This document shows, piece by piece, positions 10,253 through 20,925 of a stretch of DNA of 64,000 bases. The translations under genes were made by a program, and so were the position numbers. The first letter of the stretch is position 1. Each line of letters begins with the position of its first letter. Below the pieces are notes generated by a model that was given only the letters and a program-made list of their open reading frames with translations, searched no databases and had not been told where the DNA came from. The DNA lies in NCBI GenBank assembly GCA_033557465.1, contig CM066037.1, positions 517,754,686 through 517,818,685 of the forward strand, read 5' to 3'. This DNA is from Ichthyophis bannanicus. Its lineage: Eukaryota; Chordata; Amphibia; Gymnophiona; Ichthyophiidae.

Positions 10253-12366
10253 ATTACGCTTTAAGAAAAATGGAAGGAGGTCCAAAATACTGCCAGCATG
10301 GTTTAAAGGTGAGGTCAGAGAGGCTGTTGCCAAAAAAGCATCTTTCAGGAAATGGAAAAAAAAAGCCAAACGACGAAACCTGGAAACAGCACAAGCACTG
10401 GCAAGTCAAATGCAAGGCATTGATAAGGCAGGCAAAGGGAGAATTTGAGAAGAAGCTTGCTGCGGAAGCAAAAATGCAAAATAAAGACTTTTTCAAGTAT
10501 ATTTGTAGCAAAAAACCTGTGAGTCAGTTGGTCTATTAGATGATAGAGGGATTAAAGGGGCACTAAGAGGCAACAAGGTGATAGCGCAGAGACTGAATGA
10601 ATTCTTTGCTTCAGTATTTACTGAGGAAGATGTAGGGATGTTACCCATCACTGAAGTGGTATTTAAAGGTGCGGAAGAATTGAAGGAAATATCGATACAT
10701 CAGGAAGATGTACTACAACTATTAGATAAACTGAAGAGTAGCAAATCACCTGGGCCGGATGGTATACATCCAAGGGTGTTGAAAGAACTGAAATATGAGA
10801 TTGCAGACCTGCTATTAGTAATCTGTGAACTTTCATTAAAATCATCTGTAATACCTGAAGATTGGAGGATCGCCAATGTAACGCCAATTTTTAAAAAGGG
10901 TTCCAGTGATGATCCGGGAAACTACAGACTGGTGAGCCTGACGTCAGTACCGGGGAAAATGGTAGAAACCATCATAAAGAACACAATTACTTAGCACGTA
11001 GATAGTCATGGCCTAATGGGAGACAGCCAACATGGCTTTAGACAAGGAAGATCTTGTCTTACTAATCGGTTATGCTTTTTTGAAGGTGTGAATCAACAGG
11101 TGGACAAAGGCAAGTCGGTTGATGTAGTGAATCTGGACTTTCAGAAAGCCTTTGACAAGGTCCCTCATCAGAGACTTTTGGCAAAACTAAAGAGTCATGG
11201 GACAGGAGGCAGTGTACTATTGTGGATCAGGAACTTGTTAAAAGATAGAAAGCAGAGAGTAGGGCTAAATGGCCAATTTTCCCAATGGAGAAAGGTAAAT
11301 AGTGGTGTACCCCAGGGTTCTGTGCTGAGTCCGCTGCTTTTTGACATATTCATAAATGACCTGGAAAAGGGAATAACGAGTGAGGTTATCAAATTTGCAG
11401 ACGACACAAAACTATTTAAAGTTGTTAGAATCCAAGAGGATTGTGGAAAATTGCAAGAGGATCTTGATAAATTGGAAGACTAGGCATCAAAATGGCAGAT
11501 GAAATTTAATGTGGACAAGTGCAAAGTTATGAACCTAGGGAAGAACAACCCAAACTATGGTTACACGATGCAAGGTTCCACATTAGGAACCACCACCCAG
11601 GAAAAAGATTTAGGCGTCATTGTGGATAACATGTTAAAACCCTCGGCTCAGTGTGCAGCGGCAGCCAAGAGAGCAAATAGAATGCTAGGTATCATAACAA
11701 AAGGAATGGAAAATAAAACAAAAGATATTATAATGCCTCTATATCGTTCCATGGTGAGACTGCACCTTGAATATTGTGTGCAATTCTGGTCGCCGTATCT
11801 TAAAAAGGATATAGCGTTATTAGAAAAGGTTCAGAGAAGAGCCACCAAAATGGTAAAGGGGATGGAAGGATACTCCTATGAAGAAAGGCTAAAAAGGTTA
11901 GGGCTCTTTAACCTGGAAAAGAGACAGCTGAGATATGATAGAAGTCTATAAATTAATGAATGGAGTGGAACGGGTAAATGTAGATCGATTTTTTACATTA
12001 TCAGAATATAGAAAGACTAGGGGACATGCAATGAAGCTACAGGGTAAACTATTTAAGACTAATAAAAGAAAATATTTTTTCACTCAACGTGTAATCAAAC
12101 TCTGGAATTTGTTACCGGAGGATGTAGTAAAGGCTGTTAGTGTAGCTGGGTTTAAAAAAGGTTTGGACAAGTTCCTGGAGGAAAGGTCCATATTATTAAG
12201 AAGGGACCCAGGATATCAATGCTTGACCCAATACAAGCATTGTGGAACCTGTGTCTTTTGGGGATACTGCAAGGTACATATGACCTAGATTAGCCACTGT
12301 TGGAAACAGGATACTGGGCTTGATGGACCTTGGTCTGACCCAGTATGGCATATCTTATGTTCTTAT
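10253..12366 (+). mobile_element. 5'-truncated CR1 LINE (type A)
   Basis: This copy starts in the linker between endonuclease and RT and runs to a CR1 3' end reading GGTCTGACCCAGTATGGC followed by short ATTCTTATG-type repeats. The same sequence recurs at 38.99-39.59 kb and 58.3-61.0 kb. RT signatures are SPGPDGIHP, the motif A block DFQKAFDKVPH, SGVPQGSVL and FADDTKL. The RT frame is broken into pieces at 10578-10994, 11016-11483, 11499-11951 and 11935-12288, so the copy is dead. Its 5' border lies 55 bases after the L2-type LINE tail. Confidence 0.85.
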
Positions 12367-12925
12367 GTACCGTTTTATTTAATGATGTGCTCTGCCTTGG
12401 AATGGCCTCCGCTGTGTAAATCAGACTATAAATTGTGTAATTAAATTAAATTAAAATTAAATCTAGGGTTTTAAACGGAGTCAACACCTACAAAACCATC
12501 CATCATATTTAAAAACAACAGGGTTTTGTTTTTCAGTTAGAAAGTGGCCCAGCAGTCCATTACTTGAATTCTACACCTGCGGTTTCTTTCACAGCTTGTG
12601 TGCTCTGAATTCTATTTCCTTCATAAAATGCGCCTATCTCCTTTTGCTTCCTGCTAGCCAACATAAGATGCCTTTCAATCTTCCCTTTTTGCATGTAGTT
12701 CTTAGCCACATTGTGCCAGATACTTTGACAACCATTTGGAATAAAGTAGGCAAAGAACCTGAATGATGTCCAAAGAACAGTCAGCTTGCTGAGGGATTCA
12801 GCAGCAGCACCTTACTAAGTCAAAATATTATCTTAGAACAGAAAAGCTTTGGGTCTTGAGAGAAAAATGCCCTATATAAAAAGGTAGTAGCTCCGATTTT
12901 GGAACTTAATACTAATTTTTTTTTA
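12367..12925. other. LINE-tail-like remnant, then unrecognised sequence
   Basis: Bases 12370-12470 resemble an old LINE or SINE tail (CTCTGCCTTGGAATGGCC ... AAATTAAATTAAA). The remainder to 12925 shows nothing I can name. Confidence 0.35.
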
Positions 12926-13213
12926 AGTGCCTGCAAGTCAATGAAGACTCCTGATGACCCAGAAGCCCCTGGGTTTTCTTGGCAAGGTATGATTGCTAGG
13001 ACTTTTCTTCCAAGGCAATGGAGGGTAAAGTGACTTATCCAAGGCCACAAGGAGTATTAGAGGGAATCAAACCCAGATCTCCTGGGTAGTAGGCTATTGT
13101 GCTAACCACTAGGCTATTTGCCCAAGGCCACAAGGAGTATCAGTGGGAATCAAACCCAGATCTACTGGGTGGCAGGCTATTGCGCTAACCACTAGGGTAC
13201 TCCTCCACAATAC
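12926..13213 (-). mobile_element. tRNA/CORE SINE with duplicated head and RTE-type tail
   Basis: On the minus strand the head reads CCTAGTGGTTAGCGC (tRNA A-box region) followed by GGTTTGATTCCC (B box). The core CTTGTGGCCTTGG and TCACTTTACCCTCCATTGCC resembles the CORE/MIR SINE core. The A-to-B-box block occurs twice with an 83-bp period (13041-13113 and 13124-13196). The 3' part (about 12926-13000) matches the 3' end of the RTE/BovB-type LINE at 61.25 kb: both contain AAGTGCC, then GACTCCTG(A/G)TGACCC. Confidence 0.75.
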
Positions 13214-13439
13214 AAATATATTTCTTTCTTTTTTCTTCACTTGGTGATTTGCTCCTTTGGACTTCCAGCTTAATAAAATTAAGGCTGGGATCTGACTCCA
13301 TGCACTTTAATTCACAACAATCTAAGGATTTCTCCCCTTATTACATATCATGTGGCTCTTTCTTATTTATGTATTTATTGATTGAGAGACTTGGCTCCAG
13401 GGCTAGCCCCAAAGTTGGTTCAAGATGTTCACACCCTAG

Positions 13440-13690
13440 GCAAACCTTAAGTCTTACACTCCCCCCCCCTCCCCTAGGCTGTCAGAATCTAATGTTTAGC
13501 TTTGAATGCCTTGTTCTTTACTGCCACCCCTCCCCTCCTTCCCCCTCCCCCAAGATGGTTGGACCAGCCCTGCTTGTCTCTGCAGCAACTTTAGAGTTAA
13601 GTAGAGTGTGTGCCGTGTTCACCCCATCCCAGTTTGTCTCCACCACTATTGCTTCTGCCCCCACCCCCCCCCCCCGATTTCATTAGGATA
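13440..13690. repeat. pyrimidine-rich low-complexity tract
   Basis: C/T-rich sequence with runs of C, including CCCACCCCCCCCCCCCGA near 13660. The plus-strand open frame here is a by-product of the biased composition. Confidence 0.6.
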
Positions 13691-14254
13691 GAACTGCAAG
13701 TTCAGTCCTGCCTCCCACTCCACCCCAGTGGACTGTCCTGGACTCTGTGGGTCCCTCACTAGTGGTTATGCCACTATCCCTTTATAAGTCTCTTTCTCAT
13801 CCTTCCCTTGCCCTTCTTGCTCTGAAGCTGCTTCAAATGAGTTCTTTTTAATGCTAATACTTAACAGATTTTGCACAACAAGATGCTTCTGATCACAGAT
13901 GACAATTTAATACTGCACATAGAGTTTACATCCTGCAGTTACTTTGTAAGCTTATTTTCAAAGGATAACTCCTCCAGGAATTTCCCTTTGAAAATGGGCT
14001 GGTAGAGGCAAAAACGGGTACAAAAATACCTATGTGTCTGGCCCCCTCATGAGAACAGGTGCAAAGCACATGCTGAAAATATATGCAGAGATTTCAAAGT
14101 GAAATCTCCAGACATGATTTAATTTCCCTGATGCCTCCTGACCCCTTTTCACATAAAGTAAAAGTAGGCACACTGAACTGAACAGCACATATATTTTTAC
14201 TTATGCTGGGGAGAGGAGTGTTCAAAATGCAATTCTGCAAAAAGTGCCTACATA
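13691..14254. other. no recognisable feature (intronic)
   Basis: A segment near 13945-14060 (TTTTCAAAGGATAAC, TTTGAAAATGGGCTG) hints at an old short repeat. Nothing firmer can be said. Confidence 0.4.
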
Positions 14255-14640
14255 GTGAAATTAGGCCTTACCTGCTAATTTTCTTTCCTCAAGTCCCACC
14301 AGTCCAGTCTCCTGAGTTATGTCCCAGTTCCAGCAGATGGAGACAGAGCCCATCAGACTTCTGTGATGTCACAGTACAAGGGAGCGGGACCACCCCCTCC
14401 TAAATCAGTAGCATAATGGCAAAGCAGACCAGAAAAATTCAAAACTCCAAACTATTTACACTCCCCCCAAAGGACAGTCCGCCAAACAACCAGATCCCTA
14501 CAGGAATACCGAACACCCCAGGGTTGAAAGATGCCCTACTGAGCCACTGAGATATTACCTTAAACCACCCATCAGGCAGGCCTTGCCCAGTCATCGAAGG
14601 AGGATTGTGGACTGGATTGGAGGAACTCAAGGAAAACAAA

Positions 14641-15600
14641 TTAGCAGGTAAGGCATAATTTCACCTTCAAAATGTCCCTCCAGATCAGTCCAGACTCCTG
14701 GGATGTATCAGAGCAGTATTCAAGAGAGGAAGGGACCCGCAAGGCCGGCCCATAACACCTGCGCCCCGAACCGTGCATCCCCCATGCCTGCACGTCCAAC
14801 TGATAATGGCACATAAATGTATGCAACGATGCCCAAGTTGCTGCCTCACAGATCTCCACTGGAGGCATAAGACTAAACTCAGCCCAAGAAGATACCTGTG
14901 CTCTGGAAGAATGAGCTTGCAAGCCTGCAAGAAGCAGACATTTTCGGAGAAAATACGCTGAAGAGATGGCCTCCATGATCGAGCGAGAGATGGACTTCTT
15001 TGAAGCCACCCAAAAATAACAAACAGCTGGACTTCTGTAACAACTCTGTGCACTGAAGATATCTGTGAAGTGCCCTACGAACATCCAGCTTGCGCAACTG
15101 CCGATTTGTCAAACTTGAAAGCACTGGCAGAACCACCTCTTGGTTCACATGAATGGCGTAAATCACCTTAGGCAGAAAAGATGGCACTGTGCGCAAAGTC
15201 ACCTTTTCCTTGGAAATAAAGGCTCCTGAAAAGAGAGCCTGTAACTCCAAAATGCGCTTGACAGAGCAAATTGCCACCAGGAAAACCACCTTCAGAATCG
15301 TGCCTCCCAAGGATTCGAATGGAGCTTCCGCCAATGTGGAAAGCACTAAGTTGAGATCCCAGGCCGGAACCACCGCATGCGGGGGAGGATGAAACTGCTT
15401 TACCACCCGCAAAATCCGGGCGATGTCCGAATGGCCCACTAGGGAAACTCCCAGCACACGCCCCCAATAGCAGGCCAATGCAGCCACTTGCACTTTCAAG
15501 GAATTGAGGGCCAATTCCTTTTCCACTCTGGCCTGCAAAAACACCAATATCTGCAGGATCAACAATGAGAGAGCATGCACTTCCTGGCTTGCACACCAAT
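14641..15600 (-). pseudogene. D1 tyrosine recombinase remnant
   Basis: Overlapping broken frames give the DIRS recombinase order: an SVKRILELQALFSGAF segment (the first catalytic Arg in the same place as SARRISEL in D6), LPKVIYAIHVNQEVVLPVL, a cysteine/basic linker, and near the end EAATWASLHTFMCHYQLD, whose Tyr corresponds to the nucleophile. Several frameshifts separate these pieces, so no functional protein can be made. Confidence 0.7.
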
Positions 15601-17160
15601 CCTCAAAAATGCACTAGACCTGGATATATGCCAGTGAAATAGACCTCTTATGAGCCTGCAACATCATCTGTGGATAGTATCCCCTCTCTCTCAACTGAGC
15701 CCTCTCAAGAGCTAGACCATAAGCGACAACAAGTTGGTCTGTCCTGGAATGTGCCAGGGTGTCCCCAACGTCTGACATGTGAGGTACGCATACCAGGGTC
15801 TCTGCATCCCGTCCGGAGCCACGAGAGTAACTGAGCCTTTATTTGCTGAATCACTTTGCCTATGAGTGGCCATAGTGGGAAGACATGAAGAAGTCCCTGG
15901 GACAGGTAGGGTTATGTTAGGGCATTGCGACCCTTCGACATCCATTCTCACCGCTGACTGAAGAAGCAAGGAACTTTGGCATTGTCCGCTGAAGCCATGA
16001 GGTCCATCACTGGCATTCTCCACCAGCGTGTGATCATGCAAAACACTGGGTCCACTAACGTTCACTCTCTCGGATCTAACTGCTGACAACTAAGAAAGTC
16101 AACCTGGACATTTTCCTTTCCTGCCACGTGTCGCTGACAGTGCCAGGAGATTCTGCTCCACCCACTGAAGTAGCAGCTCGATTTCCTCCGCCAGGACTGC
16201 ACTTCCTCATGCCTCCCTGGTGATTGATGTAGGCTACCATTGTGGCACTGCCCCAGAACACACGCACCGCCTTCTGCTGGATCAGCAAAAGGTAGGCTTG
16301 GCACACCAGAAACACCACCTGCATCTCCAGGCAGTTGATGGACCTCTGTTTCTGCTCCTCTGACCACTGCCCGAGTCACCTGGGCAAGGCGATGAGCTCC
16401 CCAGCCCATGAGGCTGGCACTGGTCATCACCGCTATCCAATACAGGGGCTCTAATGGCAGCCCTGCCAAGAGGTTTGCCAAATCCAACCACCACTGCAAA
16501 CTGATCCTGACCTCCGGGGGTGTGGAGAGTCGCTTGGACAGACAGTGACATTGCGAAGACCATCACAACAGAAACACTCTCTGCAGTGGCCTCATGTGAG
16601 CCCAAGCCCACGGCACCAAATCTAGCGTTGCCACCATTGATCCTAGGACTTGCAGGTACAACCAGGTCTAAAGAGACGTTTGATGCAAGAAATTCTGAAT
16701 CTGCCCCTGTATCTTTACAGCCACTACTGCCAGGCATTTGGTGAAGACTCTTGGTGCAGAGATTAGGCCGAAGGATAGTACCTGTACTGGTAGTGGTCGC
16801 CTTAAGAACTGCCTGTGACTGGGGTGAATAAGGATGTGGGTGTAAGCATCCTTTAGGTCCAAGGAACATAGCCTATCTCCCTGCTGGAGGAAGGGCAGCA
16901 ATGTTCCAGGGGAGAGCATCTTGAACTTCTCCCTGACCAGGAACTTGTTCAGGTTTCACAAGTCCAGAATGGGCCTTACGCTCCCTGTTCTTTTTGGGAT
17001 CAGAAAGTATCGGGAGTAGAAACCCTTGCCCCTGAGATGGTGGGGTACTGACTCCACTGCTCTGTCCTTGAGGAGGCCTGTGAGTTCCTGCAGTAGCAGG
17101 GAACCCTTGTCGGAGTGTCTGCAGATCCGATTGAGCTTTACGCGACTCCGAGGATCCATG
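15600..17160 (-). pseudogene. D1 reverse transcriptase / RNase H remnant
   Basis: RT pieces at 16668-17159 include RYFLIPKRTGSVRPILDL and LCSLDLKDAYTHILIHPSH, followed by SFGLISAPRVFTKCLAV. This is the DIRS/Ty3-like RT block order. RNase H is seen at 16076-16324 with MVAYINHQGGMR, the same motif as YVNKQGG in D6. Stops and shifts interrupt the frame throughout. Confidence 0.7.
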
Positions 17161-17204
17161 CGGGCCCTTAGAGCGTGAGACTACCGGGAATACTGGGGCA
17201 GAAT

Positions 17205-17676
17205 CTAACCTGTGGAAAACATCATCTTACTTTTGCTGACAACGCTGGATGGCCTTTGTGGACATCGTTTTACACAGGGCGCAAACCTTCGGGTCATGGT
17301 CGGCACATAGATACCAGAGACAGCAGTCGTGTGTGTCGGTGAGGAACATGTTTTTTGTGCACTGATCACACTTTTTGAACCCACTGGCCTTTGTGGCAAA
17401 AAGGATGCCTGCGAGGTTGAAGATCCTTGATGCAGCCAGTGGATAGAAAAAGGTACGAAACCGCGCTGAAGCAAGCGAAAAAATGTGTTTGAGACTTGGT
17501 GCTGGGGCAACCGGTGCTAACTGGAGGAAGAAAAGGCAGTTTAATGCACCAAAAAAATCAACTTTTTCCGAGGAAGACAGACAGATGTATGTTGGGTTTT
17601 GCGGAAAAAGGAAGACTGAGTAAGATGGCACCCTTTGGCCAGAAGGGGACCACGCATGCTTGGTGGCATCTCCCAA
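17205..17676 (-). pseudogene. DIRS gag N-terminal zinc finger fragment in D1
   Basis: The open frame 17676-17227 ends with KKCDQCTKNMFLTDTHDCC, LWYLCADHD and CALC. This Cys-x2-Cys ... Asp-x-His-x2-Cys-x2-Cys-x3-His ... Cys-x2-Cys arrangement recurs at the start of gag in D2, D3 and D4. The first part of the open frame lies in the terminal repeat region and is probably untranslated. The rest of gag is missing. Confidence 0.65.
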
Positions 17677-18275
17677 AGGCTTTCTTTGAAAGCTGTGGAG
17701 ATGCTTCCACAGAGCTCCGTCGGCACAGACATCATCATATGTGCGAACTGACTTCCTGCTTGTTCCTGGAGAACAAGATAATAAAATTTAGTTACTCACC
17801 TGTAACAGGTGATCTCTGGGAACTGCAGGAATCAATCTTCACATATGAGTGACATAGGCACCGACAGAGATTGTGTGGTAATGCTCCCCAGCATCCAATA
17901 CGAAAGCCTTTGGGAGCACTCCACTGCACCTGCATGTCTGCCTTCCCAACTCCTCTCTTCAGTTGAGTTTGTAGCTGACAGGAAGAGAAAAGCAAAAAAA
18001 ACCTATAACTCCTAGGGCAGGAAAGCAGGTTGTGAAGACTGGTTCCTGCTATTCCCGGAGATCACCTGTTACAGGTGAGTAACTACACTATCTCCGGGAA
18101 TAAGCTCCTGGGTACCAGACTGGTATGGAGGAAGCATAGTGATCCTTGAGGCTAAAAGCTGTAGCTGAAGAGTCTTGAGAACTGTGGGTCATTGAACTCA
18201 ATTTCAATAGGTGATACTTCCCTCAAAGATAGTCTGGCCTGTTACAGAAGTCCGAGACAGGGGTAAGAGTTGAGT

Positions 18276-19500
18276 TTAAGTCCCAAAGAGGTGCTGGAGT
18301 ACAGTTTGGCCAAAGACAGCATCCCGACAGGAGTTTCTGTCCAGACTATACTGTGCAACTAAAGTATGAATGGAGGACCAGGTAGCTACCCAACAGATCT
18401 CGTCAATAGATACTGAATGGAGATTGGCTATGGAGGTTGCCATAGCCTGTACATTATGAGCAGCGACATGACCCTCCAAAGAGAGTCCTGCCTGTGCATA
18501 AGCCAAAGAAATGCAATCTGTTATCTATCTGAATAGCTTTGTCACCGGTAGGCCTAGGTGGTTAGGATCAAATGAGATGAATAACTGAGAGGATCTTCTG
18601 TGATCCTTAGTTCTACTCAAACAGTAGGCCAACGCTCACTTTCAGTCTAAGGTGTGTAAGCACTGCTTCAGCCCGAGACACATGTGGTCTAGGGAAGAAA
18701 GTCAGGAGGATCATCAACTGGTTTAGATGGAAGGAGACTACCACCTTTGGAAGGAAATGCGGATGGGTTCGCAGAACCACCTTGTCATGGTGGAAATGGG
18801 TATAAGATGAATCCGCCACTAGAGCCTACACTGATGAGGCGAGCTGACATGAGGGCTATGAGGAAGGTTACCTTCCAAGATACAAACTTCAGTGAAGTGG
18901 TGGCTAAAGGCTCGAAGGGAGGCTTTAGAAGTTGAGCGAGAACCACATTGAGATCCCAGGCCACCGGAGGTGGCTTAATGGGTGGCTTGGACAATAGGAG
19001 ACTCTGCATGAAGCGTGCTCCAAGGGGTGTGAGATAAGCTGTTATCCAGTGATTTGTAAGAGGCCACAATAGCACTAAGGTGAACTCTCACTGAATTACT
19101 TTTCAGACCTGTTAAGGATAAGTGGAGGAGATATTGTAGAAGGGACACCACCGGGCAAGAAAAGAGGCCATTGTCCTTTGGAGAGCACCAGAGGGCACAC
19201 CTAGGCCACCTGAAGGAATCCTTGTTTGATGCAAGGAGGACATCTTTGACTGCCTGTGGCAGGTCAAGGTCAGTGAGCACTATCCCTTCAGTAGCCATGC
19301 TGTGAGGCATAGGGAGTGAAGCTTGGGATGGAGGAGCATCTCGTGGTCCTGCAATAGGAGCTCGGGTGCACATTCCAGGCTGAGAGGTTGAGTCTGCACA
19401 AGGCAAAGAAACAGAGGAAACAATGGTTGATGGGGCCAAAAGGAGGCTATATGAATCATTGAGCCCTTGTCGGCCTGTAGCTTGAAAAGCGTTTTGGGTA
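18276..19500 (-). pseudogene. D2 tyrosine recombinase remnant
   Basis: Fragments in shifting frames match D6: LLQYLLHLSLTGLKSNSVRV and HLSAIVASYKSLDN at the N side, LMSARLISVGSSGGF at the first Arg motif, PHFLPKVVVSFHLNQ in the middle, and ATWSSIHTLVAQYSLD with the nucleophilic Tyr near the C-terminus. HVAAHNVQAM carries the His of the HxxR motif, but the expected Arg reads as Gln, so a catalytic residue as well as the frame is lost. Confidence 0.75.
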
Positions 19501-19511
19501 TTGTGATGAGG

Positions 19512-20925
19512 AGAGCTCTGCTGAGCCCATGGAAATAGAGGAAAATTGTAAATATACCTTTAAGGAGAGAGACAGGCAGGGAGTTCACAGCTTTCAGAGT
19601 ACAGGTAAAGGAAGAAAGCACGCAGTCACTGAAGTCAGGCCACACCCAAGCTCTGCTAACCTAAGTGCAGGCTTGGGGAGTAATGAAAAACACCTGAGTA
19701 GAAAGCAGTGTACGCTAGTTAAGAAACAGCCTTATAAACCCAGGGGAGAAAAAGGAAGAGGGCCAGCACCTAGGAGCAGAAAGGAAATCACCGGGAAGGA
19801 GAACGGTGAAGATTTTGGTGAGGAGCTCAGCAGTGAAAGTAGCAGCCATAAACAAAGCCAGGCTTGCAGGAGGAGTGCTGTTAGTCCTGAAGCCAGCCGA
19901 GGTGTGGCTAGGAGAATTGCTGACGAGGGTCAGGCTGCAGTTCAAACGGTTCGTGGTCCAGCTCAAAGAGTTCAAGCTGCCAAAAGGTGGGTGGACAAAC
20001 TCACAGCTAGAAGTGACCAGAACCCAGCTGGGTGGAAAGAACCAGGGCTGAACAAGTTAAAAGAACAAAATTAATGTGATCTTCTTTGGGTGGTCTTTCA
20101 TACTAGGTTCTTCTTTTTGGTTGTGTGAACTTTCGGACCTGGTTGGGTATCTGTATATTTGCAAGTTAGAAGAACTGAGGCAGTTGATCCAGAGAAGGAA
20201 TCCTCACATTCCAGGTACAAACATTCCTTATTATGGAGAGCACCTGTGGAGAGAAGTCTAGGAGCTTTTACAAAGCATTAAGCCAGAAACAGTTCATGAA
20301 AGCTCAGAGTCAGACGTACATGCTGAAGAGCAGGAAGAGATGCAGGTAGACTGTCCTGAGCAGGATTCTATAACTGAGGAATTAGCAATGGACTGTTCAT
20401 TGTGCCAGAAGGCAGATTGAAAGCTTTCTGATAAAAAGTCTTTAACCAAGAAAGCACTGAAGAAACAGGGTGAGTTAACCTATCTGTGTTAATGCTAGGA
20501 ACCGCTTCTAGTGAAAAGAATACATGCATAACTTGTATTTGAATTACTAAAGAAGCAGAAGATAAAAATGGACACTTTGCTTTGCTTGAAGGAAGAAGCT
20601 ATGTTTTGTTTGATGAACGTTTGATGAAAACAGCTACACATGTTAAAAGGCTTATGAAGCAGTTTCAGTTCTAGTTTGTGTATAATTTCCTGATGTTATT
20701 GCTTGGAGAAGAATCCTAACGTTTGTGTTGAGCCTTAGTGCTTTGGGGAAGGTAAATACATTTCTTATTTGCCTTTAAAAACCATTGGTTTCACACTACT
20801 GTCTTTAGATAAGGAGAAACAACTACAAGTCCCAGAAGTCCAAGATGTGGACAAGAATAGTATAATTATTTATTTAAGGACTAACATTGGCAGCCCTGCG
20901 CTTTTAGGCCTTTGGCCCGGGCTAG
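19512..20925 (+). mobile_element. unidentified 1.4-kb insertion in D2 with 181-codon ORF
   Basis: Compared with D6, the DIRS sequence is continuous up to TTTTGGGTATTGTGATGAG (about 19510) and resumes near 20920 with GGATGGGTGGAAATGC, so the intervening sequence is foreign. It carries a plus-strand ORF at 19529-20074, basic and rich in K, R, S and Q, with no domain I recognise; its first codons may derive from the flank. At 20285-20395 the plus strand reads as an acidic peptide. I see no clear terminal repeats or target duplication. It may be an LTR-element or DNA-transposon remnant; the function is unknown. Confidence 0.5.

Larger units (their letters stand above)
14255..17772 (-). mobile_element. 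DIRS element D1, internally deleted and possibly chimeric
   Basis: The minus strand encodes, from high to low coordinate: a gag-type zinc-finger start, an RT piece, RNase H and a tyrosine recombinase. The left end (GTGAAATTAGGCCTTACCTG) is repeated in inverse form inside at 14637-14670, which is the DIRS internal complementary region. That region predicts a right end ending in a CCAGGAGTCTGGACTG-type sequence. The actual right end (17700-17772, ATATGTGCGAACTGACTTCC then TGTTCCTGGAGA) is instead of the D2/D3/D4 type. Only about 60 bases separate the RT start from the gag zinc finger, so most of gag is missing. All frames are broken. Confidence 0.75.

Noticed and set aside
12926..13213. Possible ZDHHC17 exon in conserved-looking sequence
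   Set aside because: The sequence is repetitive (83-bp duplication, B boxes) and encodes no ankyrin or DHHC motif.
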